Shown here piece by piece: positions 1 to 8,561 of a stretch of 64,000 bases of DNA. The position numbers and the translations under genes were made by a program. The first letter of the stretch is position 1, and the number at the start of each line of letters is the position of its first letter. The DNA is from Martinezella lusitana (GTDB lineage: Bacteria > Pseudomonadota > Alphaproteobacteria > Rhizobiales > Rhizobiaceae), in the NCBI RefSeq assembly GCF_900094565.1, contig NZ_FMAF01000026.1, positions 25,276-89,275 on the forward strand. The letters are read 5' to 3'. The notes under the pieces are model-generated. The model ran no database searches and was not told where the DNA came from. It saw only the letters and a list, made by a program, of their open reading frames with translations.

Positions 1-1251
1 GTTCGCGACCTGGTGCTCAAGGCCGAGCTCGTGCATTACCGTCGTGAATGCTGGGTGACGCCGGATGGAAAGACGGTGCTGGCACCCTTGCCTATGGGAA
101 CCGTAGGTGGCTACGGCATCAACCTCAGGCGACTTTGCCTGATGCTGCATACACAAGGGCAGGTGACGACCGCGCGCCTGACGACTTTGCTGAACGACAT
201 CGGTATCGACATCTCAAAACGCCAGATTTTACGGCTTTTGACCCGGCAGCTGGATGGCTTTGTCGCCGAGGATGCCGCGGTGTTGCATGCCGGCCTGGTG
301 TCGTCGTCTTATGTCACCGTCGACGACACCGGCGCGTGGCATTCCCATAATCCGTGTTACGCCACACACATCGGCGGCCCGAATTTTACTGTCTTTCGCA
401 CCACAAAATCGAAGTCCCGCCTGAATTTCCTGTCGCTGCTGCGCGGTGGCTACCAGGATTACGTGCTCAACGATGCCGCGTTCGATTACCTGAAAGAACG
501 CCGTGCGGATGCGTCCATAACTGCCGTACTTCGCGCTTTTGAACCACAGCGCTTCTGCAACCAGGTCCCATTCATGGCGCATCTGGCCGAAAAGGGTATC
601 GACATCTTCGACCGGCAGGAGATCGGCACGCTTGCCGAGGCCGGCCTGTGGGGTTCTATTCGTCACCACGGCCTGATGGGCAATACGGTGATCGTGTCCG
701 ACGACGCCGGCCAGTTCCGCGTCGGCAATCACGCGCTGTGCTGGGTTCATGCCGAACGTCTTCTGCAAAAGCTGATGCCAGGAACCGCCAAGGAGGAGCG
801 GTCGCTCACCATGGTCCGCGATCTCGTCTGGCGCTTCTACAAGGCGCTGAAAGCCTACAAGCAGACCCCTTCCCCGCGGGCCGTTCCGGCCTTCAGACGA
901 CGGTTCGACCGAATCTTCGGCCTGCGCACCGGCTATGAGGCGCTCGACAAGCTGCTTGAGCGGCTGCATCGACGGAAGAGCGAGTTGCTGAAAGTTCTCG
1001 ATCATCCCGAGATTCCGCTACACACCAATGCATCCGAAAATGCTTTGCGGAGCTTTGTGACGAAGCGGAAGATCTCCGGCGGCACGATGAGCCGCGATGG
1101 TCGTGTTGCACGCGATACCATGCTCGGTCTGATGAAGACCTGCCAAAAGCTCGGGCTATCCTTTTACCACTATCTCGGTGACCGGCTTGGCATCGGCAAC
1201 GTCGGCCAACCGGTTCCGCCCCTGCCGGCAATCATTCTCGCTAGGGCGTGA
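1..1251 (+). CDS. IS66-type transposase, 5' end cut by window edge
   Basis: The reading frame is already open at base 1, so the start lies outside the window; 417 codons are visible. The protein resembles the large transposase (TnpC-like) of IS66-group elements. It has a DD(E)-type core with 'VTVDDTGAWH' near visible residue 105 and 'IVSDDAGQF' near 235. The C-terminal part has the IS66-like 'HTNASENALRSF' (about residues 345-356), where the catalytic glutamate is expected. I found no terminal inverted repeat downstream and no TnpA/TnpB partners, so the right boundary is not defined. IS66-like assignment is from family resemblance only. Confidence 0.75.
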   Translation, partial: VRDLVLKAELVHYRRECWVTPDGKTVLAPLPMGTVGGYGINLRRLCLMLHTQGQVTTARLTTLLNDIGIDISKRQILRLLTRQLDGFVAEDAAVLHAGLVSSSYVTVDDTGAWHSHNPCYATHIGGPNFTVFRTTKSKSRLNFLSLLRGGYQDYVLNDAAFDYLKERRADASITAVLRAFEPQRFCNQVPFMAHLAEKGIDIFDRQEIGTLAEAGLWGSIRHHGLMGNTVIVSDDAGQFRVGNHALCWVHAERLLQKLMPGTAKEERSLTMVRDLVWRFYKALKAYKQTPSPRAVPAFRRRFDRIFGLRTGYEALDKLLERLHRRKSELLKVLDHPEIPLHTNASENALRSFVTKRKISGGTMSRDGRVARDTMLGLMKTCQKLGLSFYHYLGDRLGIGNVGQPVPPLPAIILARA

Positions 1252-1904
1252 ACACGGGGTCACTTCAGTCCGGTTGCAGCACCACCGTTGCCCAACGAAC
1301 CAGCACCGCCACCGAATCTGCCCCACTTACCCTTTTATCCGGGAATGTTGGCCGTTTCCATCTCGTTACCCATATGAATTAACGTTGTTCTTTTCCAGAA
1401 CAGAAGCTATTTAAGCCATTGCTTCCGTCACTCGGGACGGCGCCGTGGATGGGCAATCACTTCCGATAAGTACTGCGTATCGATAGGTGATGGTTTTTGG
1501 CGGCAAGAGATAGCGTATTTGTCCGTGAGAATTGGCGGAAAAGCCGCAAATCCGGGCCCCTTGAGGGCTTTTCATTTTGGGTCGCTGGAAATTCTGCCTG
1601 ATTGAGCGGAAATAACGCGTGCTGAACCGGTCGAGCTCTTCCCCTCCCCGACCGCCTCTCGGCGTCAGAACCTCATCAAAAAGCCGGAGCCGGAGCGACC
1701 TCTTCCGAAATAGCCGATTTCCCTGCGTTTTCGCCATAGATGCCCGCTGACGTGCGTTCTCGGGCGGCGATGGGTCGATGCCTGCCTCACGTCATAGAAC
1801 GCTCTCTATCGCCTCCCATTTTTGTCATAAAACACGCTTGCAAATCCCCATTTTCTCATGCATTCATTATCTGTACAAAGGCCATCAAAAAAGAGCCAGA
1901 ACGA
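1252..1904. other. Gap without a supported gene
   Basis: About 650 bases between the transposase stop and the recombinase start. A 108-codon minus-strand frame (1411-1737) has no recognisable motif and I do not support it. The stretch probably contains the right end of the IS66-type element, but no obvious inverted repeat was found by eye. Confidence 0.4.
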
Positions 1905-2822
1905 ATGCCCCAGGTTGCAATCGCCAGCTCCCCCTCTCCGCGGCCCCGGCTGATCGGATACGCCCGGGTTTCGACTGACGATCAGCTCAACGATGCCCAG
2001 GTCGATGAGTTGCGCGCCGCCGGCTGCGATCGCATTCATCAGGAGCACGGATCCGGGTTATCCCGCACAAGACCGGTGCTCACCAAAGTGCTGAAGGATC
2101 TCACCTCTGGCGACGTGCTAGTCGTCGTTCGTCTCGATCGCTTGGCCCGATCAGTCAGCCATCTGCTTCACGTGATTGAAGACCTCGAAAAGCGCGGAGT
2201 TCATTTCCGCTCGCTGCGCGATCCGATCGATACGTCCACGCCGCAGGGAATGTTTTCCTTGCAGGTGCTCGGCGCCGTCGCCCAGCTTGAGCGCGCCCTG
2301 ATCGCCGAACGAACCAAAGCTGGCATCAAGGCTGCGAAAGCCAGAGGGAAGCTTCCCGGAAATCCCGGTCTGCGCGAGCGCCGACCGGAGGCGATCAAGG
2401 CGGTGTCGAAAGCACGCGAGAAACTTTATCTCGACGAACTGATTTCGTCGGCACAGACCTGGCTGCCGACCGTGAGGCAGCTCAGGCCACAGCATAGTTG
2501 GGACAACGTCGTGCGCGTCCTTAACCGTCGCGGTCATCACTGGACGGTCCAACGATTACGCCGCGCGGTGCATCGGATGGTTCGTGAGAAGCTTGCAGAG
2601 CCAGAGCTGCTGGCCCGCTCACCGCGCCGCGCGCCCGAAGATCATTTGATGAAGTTGGTCGCCGCGATCACCATCGCCGACCCCAGTTTGTCGCTGCGCG
2701 ACATTGCCGCGCAACTGGATCAGATGGGGGAACGGCCGGCGCGTGGTGGCAGGAGGTGGCAGCCCTCTTCCGTTAGGGCGCTGTTGGACGAGGCACATCG
2801 CTTCGGGTTAGTTCGTCCTTGA
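1905..2822 (+). CDS. Serine recombinase of the resolvase/invertase family
   Basis: A 305-aa site-specific recombinase. The N-terminal catalytic domain has 'IGYARVSTDDQ', with Ser23 as the expected nucleophile, and the resolvase signature 'VVVRLDRLARSVSHL' near residues 69-83. It continues through 'GMFSLQVLGAVAQLERALI'. The C-terminal about 160 residues are basic and probably carry the DNA-binding helices, which makes it longer than a roughly 185-aa Tn3-type resolvase. The frame is open upstream to 1740, but the ATG at 1905 starts where family similarity begins. It sits between transposase debris and a broken Fic gene, so it was probably carried in on a transposon. No cognate recombination site was identified. 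Confidence 0.8.
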   Translation: MPQVAIASSPSPRPRLIGYARVSTDDQLNDAQVDELRAAGCDRIHQEHGSGLSRTRPVLTKVLKDLTSGDVLVVVRLDRLARSVSHLLHVIEDLEKRGVHFRSLRDPIDTSTPQGMFSLQVLGAVAQLERALIAERTKAGIKAAKARGKLPGNPGLRERRPEAIKAVSKAREKLYLDELISSAQTWLPTVRQLRPQHSWDNVVRVLNRRGHHWTVQRLRRAVHRMVREKLAEPELLARSPRRAPEDHLMKLVAAITIADPSLSLRDIAAQLDQMGERPARGGRRWQPSSVRALLDEAHRFGLVRP

Positions 2823-3104
2823 CTAGCTGATTCATAAGGGAGCGCCCGCGCTTTTTGCCCCGCGAGCTTCCTTTCCCGGCGGAGATCTCCTTCCAATCCG
2901 TGCTTGCCACGACCTGTTCGGCCAACCCCGCCAAGGTGGATTTCCTCCTCCACCTGACGCCCGTCCGGTTCAATGGTGTAGCCGGTCATCATTGTTCCTT
3001 CTGCCAACGACCGAGGTGGTTTCTCGTCTCGAACCCGCATGATGGTATGCCGGCTCGTCACGATCTTTCTTCAGCGCGGCGACCTGCTGGGCTGCTTGTT
3101 CGGC

Positions 3105-3560
3105 CCTCAAAAGTCGCTCGCGCAAAACATCGGGCAACCGAGCCTGATCTCGCTTGCATATACGATCAAAAGGAGCCGCAAGGCTTATTACGGAGAGCTC
3201 GAAACAAATCAGCGTAAGCTCGATATAATCGAAAGGCTCATCTACTCTACTTCTTGCAAACCATTCTCGATGCGCAGCAGACGACTCTCACGCGCGTTGC
3301 GTTTTATATCCGCAAGGCAAAGTTCTATGAACGGTTCCGCGACCAGTTCAACAATCGCCAAGGCGATCTCCCGCATGTTCCGCGAAGGGATTGAAGGCTT
3401 CAAAGGTGGCCTGAGCGCGGAAAATTACATCTCGATCACAGGGGCTTCCCGGGCAACGGCGACTCGAGACCTTCATGATATGGTGGAGAAGGGGGCAATG
3501 AACCGCAGCGGTGAACGCCGACATACGCGTTACACCTTAAACCTGCCGGAGCCAGAGTGA
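3105..3560 (+). pseudogene. C-terminal fragment of a Fic-family protein, frameshifted
   Basis: Three frame segments in a row match the C-terminal part of a Fic (AMPylation) protein of the type with a terminal winged helix. The first segment is 'KSLAQNIGQPSLISLAYTI' and 'KAYYGELETNQRKLDI' (about 3110-3235). A shift then gives 'LDAQQTTLTRVAFYI' and 'KFYERFRDQFNNRQ' (about 3250-3360). A second shift restores 'AISRMFREGIEGFKGGLSAE' and 'RATATRDLHDMVEKGA' to the stop at 3560. The catalytic HPFxxGNGR motif is missing. The remnant therefore has two compensating frameshifts, lacks the enzyme core and should be non-functional. Confidence 0.7.
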
Positions 3561-3700
3561 TAGAAACAACGGCTGGGGCACGGCCTTTCGTCCACTCTAT
3601 CCAAAGAGCGCGACATCACTCGGCGGAAGCAGACTGGCTTGATTCTTGCTGTGGCTGGTCGTTAGTTTGCTGCCTAAACTGCGAAGACACGAGGATTGTT

Positions 3701-3904
3701 ATGCCAACTGGCAAGGTTAAGTTCTTCAACGCCGATAAAGGCTTTGGTTTCATCACGCCGGAAAGCGGAGGAGGCGACGTTTTCGTGCATGTCACCGCCC
3801 TGCAATATGGCGATTATCTCAGAGAGGGACAGTCCGTTTCCTACGATCTCGGTCAGGATCGGAAGACCGGCAAGTTAAAGGCGGAAAACGTCAGACCGCT
3901 CTGA
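3701..3904 (+). CDS. cspA: CspA-family cold-shock protein
   Basis: A 67-aa single cold-shock domain. RNP1 is 'KGFGFITPE' (about residues 13-21) and RNP2 is 'DVFVHVTAL' (about 27-35). The N-terminal 'GKVKFFNADKGFGFI' and a total length near 67-70 aa are typical. The family binds single-stranded RNA/DNA in the cytoplasm as an RNA chaperone. The ATG at 3701 is chosen because the domain begins immediately after it, although the frame stays open to 3557. The gene stands alone between the Fic remnant and the replication cassette. Confidence 0.9.
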   Translation: MPTGKVKFFNADKGFGFITPESGGGDVFVHVTALQYGDYLREGQSVSYDLGQDRKTGKLKAENVRPL

Positions 3905-4552
3905 GGCCAATTGACCGGAGCGGCGGCAACGGGCTCAAAAGCGCCTCGGGGCCACCTGCTCTTAAATTGCGAGATCTCGGCCTGTGCCAAAGGCGCAGCG
4001 CCCAACTTCTTGGCCCGGTCGAAGGGTGTCACATCCAGAAGCGGAACGTCTATGAGACTAGCATAGCCCTCAAACCCCATCTTGGTGCAATAGCAAGACT
4101 CATGATGTTATCGGCACGTACGGTCGCATTGATGAATTTCGAACACGAGTTCTTCGGCTGTTGTCCGAGTTGCGGTAAAAAGAGCTGTCGACGCTGGATA
4201 TCTTTGGGTTCGCGCGTGCAAATGTAGGGATGTCGACAAAACGGTGGATCGCCGTACAGGCTTAACAACTGACAGCCGACAAGCAGCCGATCGTAACTTG
4301 CGATCAATAAACCACTCCGCGAACCCCGCGGCCGAAAGCAGCGTCTCCAGCGCCGTTGTTCCGCCGGCGCGGATGTCCGGATGATTTCGTTCAGAAGGCT
4401 ACACAGCTCTTTGCATCCGAGGTTACGGCCCTTCGAATATGCTGTTTTCAGCGACCCCACTTTAGATTGATAGCTTATCGGCGATACTCGGGAGACCACA
4501 AGCCAGGATCTCACCTTGCTGCGGTCTCCAAACAGCATCAGCTTTTTGCAGC
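3905..4552. other. Gap downstream of repC, nothing recognised
   Basis: About 650 bases between cspA and the end of repC. Overlapping frames on both strands (for example 4050-4556 minus, 3967-4227 plus) contain no motif I recognise, and neither has a convincing start. Part of it may be a decayed gene. I see no clear iteron array; in repABC plasmids the replication origin generally lies inside repC rather than here. Confidence 0.35.
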
Positions 4553-5767
4553 TCATGATGCTCTCCGGCCTGGCGAACCATTCGTTCGCATCAGCGCCAT
4601 CAACATCGGCCCAAGTGAAAACTCTCCGCGTTCTGCCTTGCGGGTGAGGTCACGCAAATAACCGCCCGCATTGTTGATGTGCCCTGCCCTTTCGAGGATG
4701 CAGGCCATCACGGCCGCAGCATTCTCGGCACCGAGTGCCTCACAGGCATTCTGGTAGGCACTCGGACTGACGGCCAGCATCGATCGCACGACCACCGCGG
4801 CTGACATGAGATCGCGCCAACTCCCGACCGCCCCGCCCGGCCCGTAATTCGAAATCTCAGGGCAGGCCTGCAAGACCATTCCCAGTGGAAAAGCCTTTAT
4901 CGGCTCTCGCATTCGCCCAATGTCTGGGTTCGATTTCGCCCCCTGCTCTGTTTCAGAGCGAGGTTCAAATTCATTGCTGGATTCGGGTTTTGAATTCTGT
5001 ATGTGACGTCCAATTTGGACATCATTGGTATCTGTTTTTTGAGAATCTTCCTGAAATTCCAGTTGGTTGATGATCTCTTCACGCAACATTCGCATTTCGT
5101 CGAGGACGGATTCAATATCTTTGAGGGTTGGGGAGCGGGGGATGCCTGCGAGCAGCTGCACGTAGTAGCCCTCCAGCTTTTCCCAATCGCCAGAAGCGCC
5201 CTCTTCTATCGCAGCCGTCAGCAGCTTACGAACGTCACGACGGCAGATCGTCAGTGCTTCCTTGGCGCTGCGGAAGTGCCGGCGCTCGGCTGCTATCTGC
5301 TGTGCGAGCTGCGCAAGCTCTTCGGCGCGAGCAAGCAGCGGCGCGAGGCTGAAGCCGAACGCATCTTCGATCTGGCCGCCATTGTCCTTTCGGGCGTATC
5401 GTTTGCCATTAGCACTGTCTTTGCGCTGGATCAGTCCAGCATCGACGAGTGCAGCAAGGTGGCGGCGCAATGTCGTGCCAGCAATACCATGCGCTCGAAC
5501 GGAAAGCTGTTCATTTGATGGGAACACCACCAGGCCGCGCTCTTCCGAAAGCTCATTGTCGGGATAGAAGGTCAAGAGCGCATCAAGAACGGCAAGGGCG
5601 CGGTCCTGAATGCCGAGCACTGCCCTCGCCTCCGAGGCATCGCGAAAGATCTTCCATTTGTCGGCCGTCTTACCTGGCCGCATCTCAGCCGTTTTCATTT
5701 GCCCTCTTACCTGGGCAAGCGATATCGGCCGCCGCCCGAAGGGCGTCGTCACACTTCCAATCTGCAT
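4553..5767 (-). CDS. repC: Replication initiator RepC
   Basis: A 404-aa initiator of the repABC family; these proteins start replication from an origin normally located within their own coding region. Family features seen are the N-terminal 'TTPFGRRPISLAQV', a winged-helix region 'LRRHLAALVDAGLIQRKDS', and the C-terminal 'GSWRDLMSAAVVVRSML' and 'NAGGYLRDLTRKAERGEFS'. The ATG at 5767 is chosen over upstream in-frame starts because it leaves the antisense-RNA gene in the repB-repC gap and matches the usual length of about 400 aa. It is the last gene of the repA-repB-repC operon and should be negatively controlled by the antisense RNA encoded opposite its leader. Confidence 0.93.
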   Translation of the reverse strand: MQIGSVTTPFGRRPISLAQVRGQMKTAEMRPGKTADKWKIFRDASEARAVLGIQDRALAVLDALLTFYPDNELSEERGLVVFPSNEQLSVRAHGIAGTTLRRHLAALVDAGLIQRKDSANGKRYARKDNGGQIEDAFGFSLAPLLARAEELAQLAQQIAAERRHFRSAKEALTICRRDVRKLLTAAIEEGASGDWEKLEGYYVQLLAGIPRSPTLKDIESVLDEMRMLREEIINQLEFQEDSQKTDTNDVQIGRHIQNSKPESSNEFEPRSETEQGAKSNPDIGRMREPIKAFPLGMVLQACPEISNYGPGGAVGSWRDLMSAAVVVRSMLAVSPSAYQNACEALGAENAAAVMACILERAGHINNAGGYLRDLTRKAERGEFSLGPMLMALMRTNGSPGRRAS

Positions 5768-5828
5768 TTTTTCTCTCACCTTAATTGAGGCAAAAGAGAT
5801 CCGCCCGCCAAATCGACGGTTACGACTC

Positions 5829-5917
5829 TTGACAGGGATTCGTGGAAATGCGATTCTCAATCTTGCTTAGGGAATACGAGAAGGGCTTCCACGACTTGGT
5901 CGTTTGGGGGCCTTTTT
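5829..5917 (+). ncRNA. Counter-transcribed antisense RNA of the repABC locus, with promoter and terminator
   Basis: The repB-repC gap, read on the strand opposite the operon, has a promoter-like TTGACA (5829-5834), a 17-base spacer and GATTCT (5852-5857), predicting a start near 5864. About 50 bases later a GC-rich stem (CGAC/GTCG core at about 5892-5903, extended by flanking C and G tracts) is followed by TTTTT at 5913-5917, a factor-independent terminator. Position, polarity and size are those of the small antisense incompatibility RNA known in repABC plasmids, which represses repC. The promoter and transcript ends are inferred. Confidence 0.75.
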
Positions 5918-5928
5918 CTTTTGCGGCT

Positions 5929-6903
5929 TCAGTCTCCTTTGCTTCCCTCCTTCAGGAATTGCTCGTAGAGCGCATCCAAATTGCGGGAAAGATATTCTCC
6001 GAAACGGCCAGCATTCTTCGCCTTCATCGAGAGCGAGAAAGCTTTGCCCGTATTCTTGATTTCGGCCTGCACTGCCTTGTCCCGGGGCTGCCACTTCGCC
6101 TTTTGAGTCGAAACCTCCGCCTTCCTCACGGGCCGCGCTGTTCTGTTGAGCGCCTTGTACAGAGATGAAAAGCGTTCATCGGACGGCAATGCGTCGAAGC
6201 CGTCCGTGCTCAAAACTTCTGACACTTTGCCGCTATTGGCGAATTTTCCGACTAGAAGTGAAAGCTCTATCCAGCGCTCTCGGCCCACACCGGGAGCCGA
6301 CCCGATTTTTTCTATGACGTTAGCCGAGATGCGCTCTGCCACCGTCATCATCTTCGAGACCGAAGCCGCATTCGCGGACAATGCCAAGGAAATCACCTCT
6401 CGGCCGTAACCAAGATCATCCAGGCGCTTGGCAAATAACGCCCTTTCGATAAAAGAGAGATTCGCGCGCGCGGAATTTTCCTGCCCTTGAGCAATGACAT
6501 GGGAACGGTCGTCGATTGCCTTGACAATAGCCCGGACTTTTCTGCCGAGGTCCCTTGCTGCCCTTACCCGTCTGTGGCCGAAGACAACCTGATAAAGACC
6601 ATCGACCTTTGTATGGGGCCGCACGAGAATAGGCGTATCCTGCCCACGTACCCTAATTGCCTCTAGCAGATCTTGATACTCGCCGTCGTCGTCTGATATC
6701 CGATCCTTTACGAAGGAGCCTTCAATTTGTGCCGGATCAAGTTCGATAATTGCCTCGCCTTCGAGATATTTGTCAGCCTGCTTTGCCAGCTCGTCCAGCG
6801 AACGCACGAGAGATTTGCCTGCGCCTCGCATTGGATATGCAGGTGCCGTGCCGCTATCTTCATGCAGGTCAGCAAGTCCCTCGAGCAGATTTTTCCGTGC
6901 CAT
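5929..6903 (-). CDS. repB: Partition protein RepB (ParB family)
   Basis: A 324-aa centromere-binding partner of RepA. The N-terminus 'MARKNLLEGLADLHED' is typical. A ParB/sulfiredoxin-like domain includes 'RGQDTPILVRPH' and 'YQVVFGHRRVRAARDLGRKV' (about residues 85-122). Next comes a KorB-like helix-turn-helix region near 'FIERALFAKRLDDLGYG' and 'ISLALSANAASVSKMM'. RepB binds parS and drives segregation with the RepA ATPase. It lies 59 bases downstream of repA and 161 bases upstream of repC in the same operon. Confidence 0.93.
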   Translation of the reverse strand: MARKNLLEGLADLHEDSGTAPAYPMRGAGKSLVRSLDELAKQADKYLEGEAIIELDPAQIEGSFVKDRISDDDGEYQDLLEAIRVRGQDTPILVRPHTKVDGLYQVVFGHRRVRAARDLGRKVRAIVKAIDDRSHVIAQGQENSARANLSFIERALFAKRLDDLGYGREVISLALSANAASVSKMMTVAERISANVIEKIGSAPGVGRERWIELSLLVGKFANSGKVSEVLSTDGFDALPSDERFSSLYKALNRTARPVRKAEVSTQKAKWQPRDKAVQAEIKNTGKAFSLSMKAKNAGRFGEYLSRNLDALYEQFLKEGSKGD

Positions 6904-6958
6904 CTCATTTGCTCCGAGCAGCCGTTAGCTGCTTGTTTTTCCGCATAAAACGTTCGTT

Positions 6959-6974
6959 TTTGTCAGCTGACAAA
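6959..6974. promoter_or_regulatory. parS: 16-bp perfect palindrome, candidate parS centromere
   Basis: TTTGTCAGCTGACAAA is a perfect palindrome that overlaps the last codons and stop of repA. repABC plasmids carry short palindromic parS sites bound by RepB, some in the repA-repB gap. This is the only perfect palindrome of that size I noticed in the cassette. Binding is inferred. Confidence 0.55.
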
Positions 6975-8183
6975 TCGACGTCCCCATGACTCGTGAACGA
7001 GGCCGGCAATTTCAGCATTCACTGCATCCAACGATTCCATCGCACGGTCATACGTGCCTCTATTCATGGATGCCCGATCGACTTCGTACAGAGTTTGCTT
7101 GGTAATTCCGGCATCTGAAACCGCCGTCGACTTCACCATCTGGTTCTTTAGTATGAACTCGTTGAACATCGTGGACATAAAGCCGACCATCTGGGCTTGC
7201 GGAACATCGGTCGGCTCGTAGCGCGTAATCAAGTATCTGTACCAGGAGAGGTTCACTTCCGCACCAGCGGCACGGATCGGCTTTAGGATTCCACCAAGCA
7301 TCAGAAGGAACTGACCCATCGACATCACGTCGAGCATCTGCGGATGGATTGTTATCAGAACACTTGTAGCTGCGGTCAGTGCGGTCAGCGTCAAATATCC
7401 GAGCTGCGGTGGACAGTCGACGACGACGACATCATAACGATCGTCGACCTCAGCCAAAGCCCGCGATATGCGGGTGAAAAACGTTTTGCCTTCATTAGAA
7501 GACTTATCAGACATCGCAAGCGGCGTGTCATATTCATACTCCTGCAAATCGAGGTTTGCAGGGACAATGTCCAATCCAGGAAAATTAGTGGTCTGGATGA
7601 TCTCCGAGATCGGCTTTCTCGCACCATCATAGCGAATGGCATCATAGATGGACGCGATCTGATCGAGCTCCGGTTGGAAGCCGTGCAGAGACGAAAGGGA
7701 TGCTTGAGGGTCGAGGTCTACGGCAAGGACGCGATGCCCCGTCAATGCCAGGTACTGCGCTAAATGCGCGGCGGTCGTGGTTTTCCCCGAGCCCCCTTTG
7801 AAGTTGACTACAGCAAGCACCTGCAGCTTTTCACCGCCGCGCCGGTGGGGAACATACATGCGGTTGTCGGATCGACCGTGCGTATCCAGATATTGACGCA
7901 GTTCCAACATCTGTTCGGCGGTGTAGGAGCGACGACCGGAGGACGATGTTTGAGGGGAGGGGCCCTTTCCGTCCAGATGCAGCTTTTTCAATGTGCTCTG
8001 CGATACGCCGACATAGGTCGCGACCTCCGCCAGCGAGAAGCTTCGCAATGTCTTTTTCGCGTTGGGCGGGAATCGTTGTACGCTAAGTAGGTGCAGCTTT
8101 TTCGAGATCAAATCACCCTGTTCTAGGATTTGATCTTCAAAGTGCATCGGCATCTTAAGCGAAGCCATCGAATTAGCGTTCAT
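6963..8183 (-). CDS. repA: Partition ATPase RepA (ParA family)
   Basis: A 406-aa ParA-type ATPase with an N-terminal DNA-binding region. An HTH-like segment, 'SLAEVATYVGVSQSTLKKLH', lies around residues 50-69. The deviant Walker A 'VNFKGGSGKTTTAAHLAQYL' is near residue 125, Walker A' is 'AVDLDPQASLSSLHGF' and Walker B is 'DVVVVDCPPQLGYLTL'. RepA powers partition and, with RepB, autorepresses the operon. The ATG at 8183 is used because the upstream in-frame start (8228) would run through the operator-like repeat. The gene is divergent from traI across 378 bases. Confidence 0.93.
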   Translation of the reverse strand: MNANSMASLKMPMHFEDQILEQGDLISKKLHLLSVQRFPPNAKKTLRSFSLAEVATYVGVSQSTLKKLHLDGKGPSPQTSSSGRRSYTAEQMLELRQYLDTHGRSDNRMYVPHRRGGEKLQVLAVVNFKGGSGKTTTAAHLAQYLALTGHRVLAVDLDPQASLSSLHGFQPELDQIASIYDAIRYDGARKPISEIIQTTNFPGLDIVPANLDLQEYEYDTPLAMSDKSSNEGKTFFTRISRALAEVDDRYDVVVVDCPPQLGYLTLTALTAATSVLITIHPQMLDVMSMGQFLLMLGGILKPIRAAGAEVNLSWYRYLITRYEPTDVPQAQMVGFMSTMFNEFILKNQMVKSTAVSDAGITKQTLYEVDRASMNRGTYDRAMESLDAVNAEIAGLVHESWGRRFVS

Positions 8184-8200
8184 TGTCAGAAATCTTTCAG

Positions 8201-8239
8201 ATAACGGTTTTCGGCCCGATATTGCCACTGAACCGTTAT
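8201..8239. promoter_or_regulatory. 9-bp inverted repeat upstream of repA, candidate autorepression operator
   Basis: ATAACGGTT (8201-8209) and AACCGTTAT (8231-8239) are perfect inverted arms separated by 21 bases, 18-56 bases upstream of the repA start. RepA proteins of this family repress their own promoter, usually at an operator containing inverted repeats just upstream of repA. The assignment comes from position and symmetry; no binding data are implied. Confidence 0.5.
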
Positions 8240-8400
8240 TATGTCCGATTCTCGCGGGCCGGCAAGGAAAATGCGGCTAATAAACTGTTAATAGCCGGGA
8301 CGCCCCTTGACCTATGGTTAACGCCGCCATCTGTATTTCCCTTGCAAATCCAATCTGTTACCGCTCCGAGTCACAACGTTCGTTGCATATTTGTTCACTG

Positions 8401-8415
8401 GTGATTCCTACAACT
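8401..8415. promoter_or_regulatory. Half-site related to the traI-upstream palindrome
   Basis: GTGATTCCTACAACT reads on the other strand as AGTTGTAGGAATCAC. It shares the TTGTAGGA core with the palindrome at 8485 and the motif at 26279. It lies between repA and traI, closer to the repA side, and could be a second regulator site acting on replication genes. Confidence 0.35.
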
Positions 8416-8484
8416 AAGGGAATAACACGCGAGATCAGATCAGCGCGTTGTCGCCCAAAACCGCGCGCGACTCACCAAAATACC

Positions 8485-8500
8485 TTGTAGGATTCTACAA
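8485..8500. promoter_or_regulatory. Near-perfect palindrome upstream of traI, candidate TraR (tra-box-like) site
   Basis: TTGTAGGATTCTACAA is a palindrome with one central mismatch, 61 bases before the traI start and about 300 bases before repA. Ti-plasmid TraR binds an 18-bp dyad upstream of traI/trb; this sequence differs from the Ti consensus but has the right position and symmetry. The related TTGTAGGATTCAC at 26279 lies between the traA and traC operons, where a second tra box is expected. Confidence 0.5.
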
Positions 8501-8561
8501 CTGCCCAGCCATTCTAATCCGTGCTGATCTTTGTCGATAAATTTAAGCGACGGAGATCAGT

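Noticed and set aside
1411..1737. 108-codon minus-strand frame between IS66-type transposase and recombinase
   Set aside because: No motif, no convincing start site, unclear codon usage.
4050..4556. 168-codon minus-strand frame after repC
   Set aside because: Would start inside the repC end; no recognisable domain.
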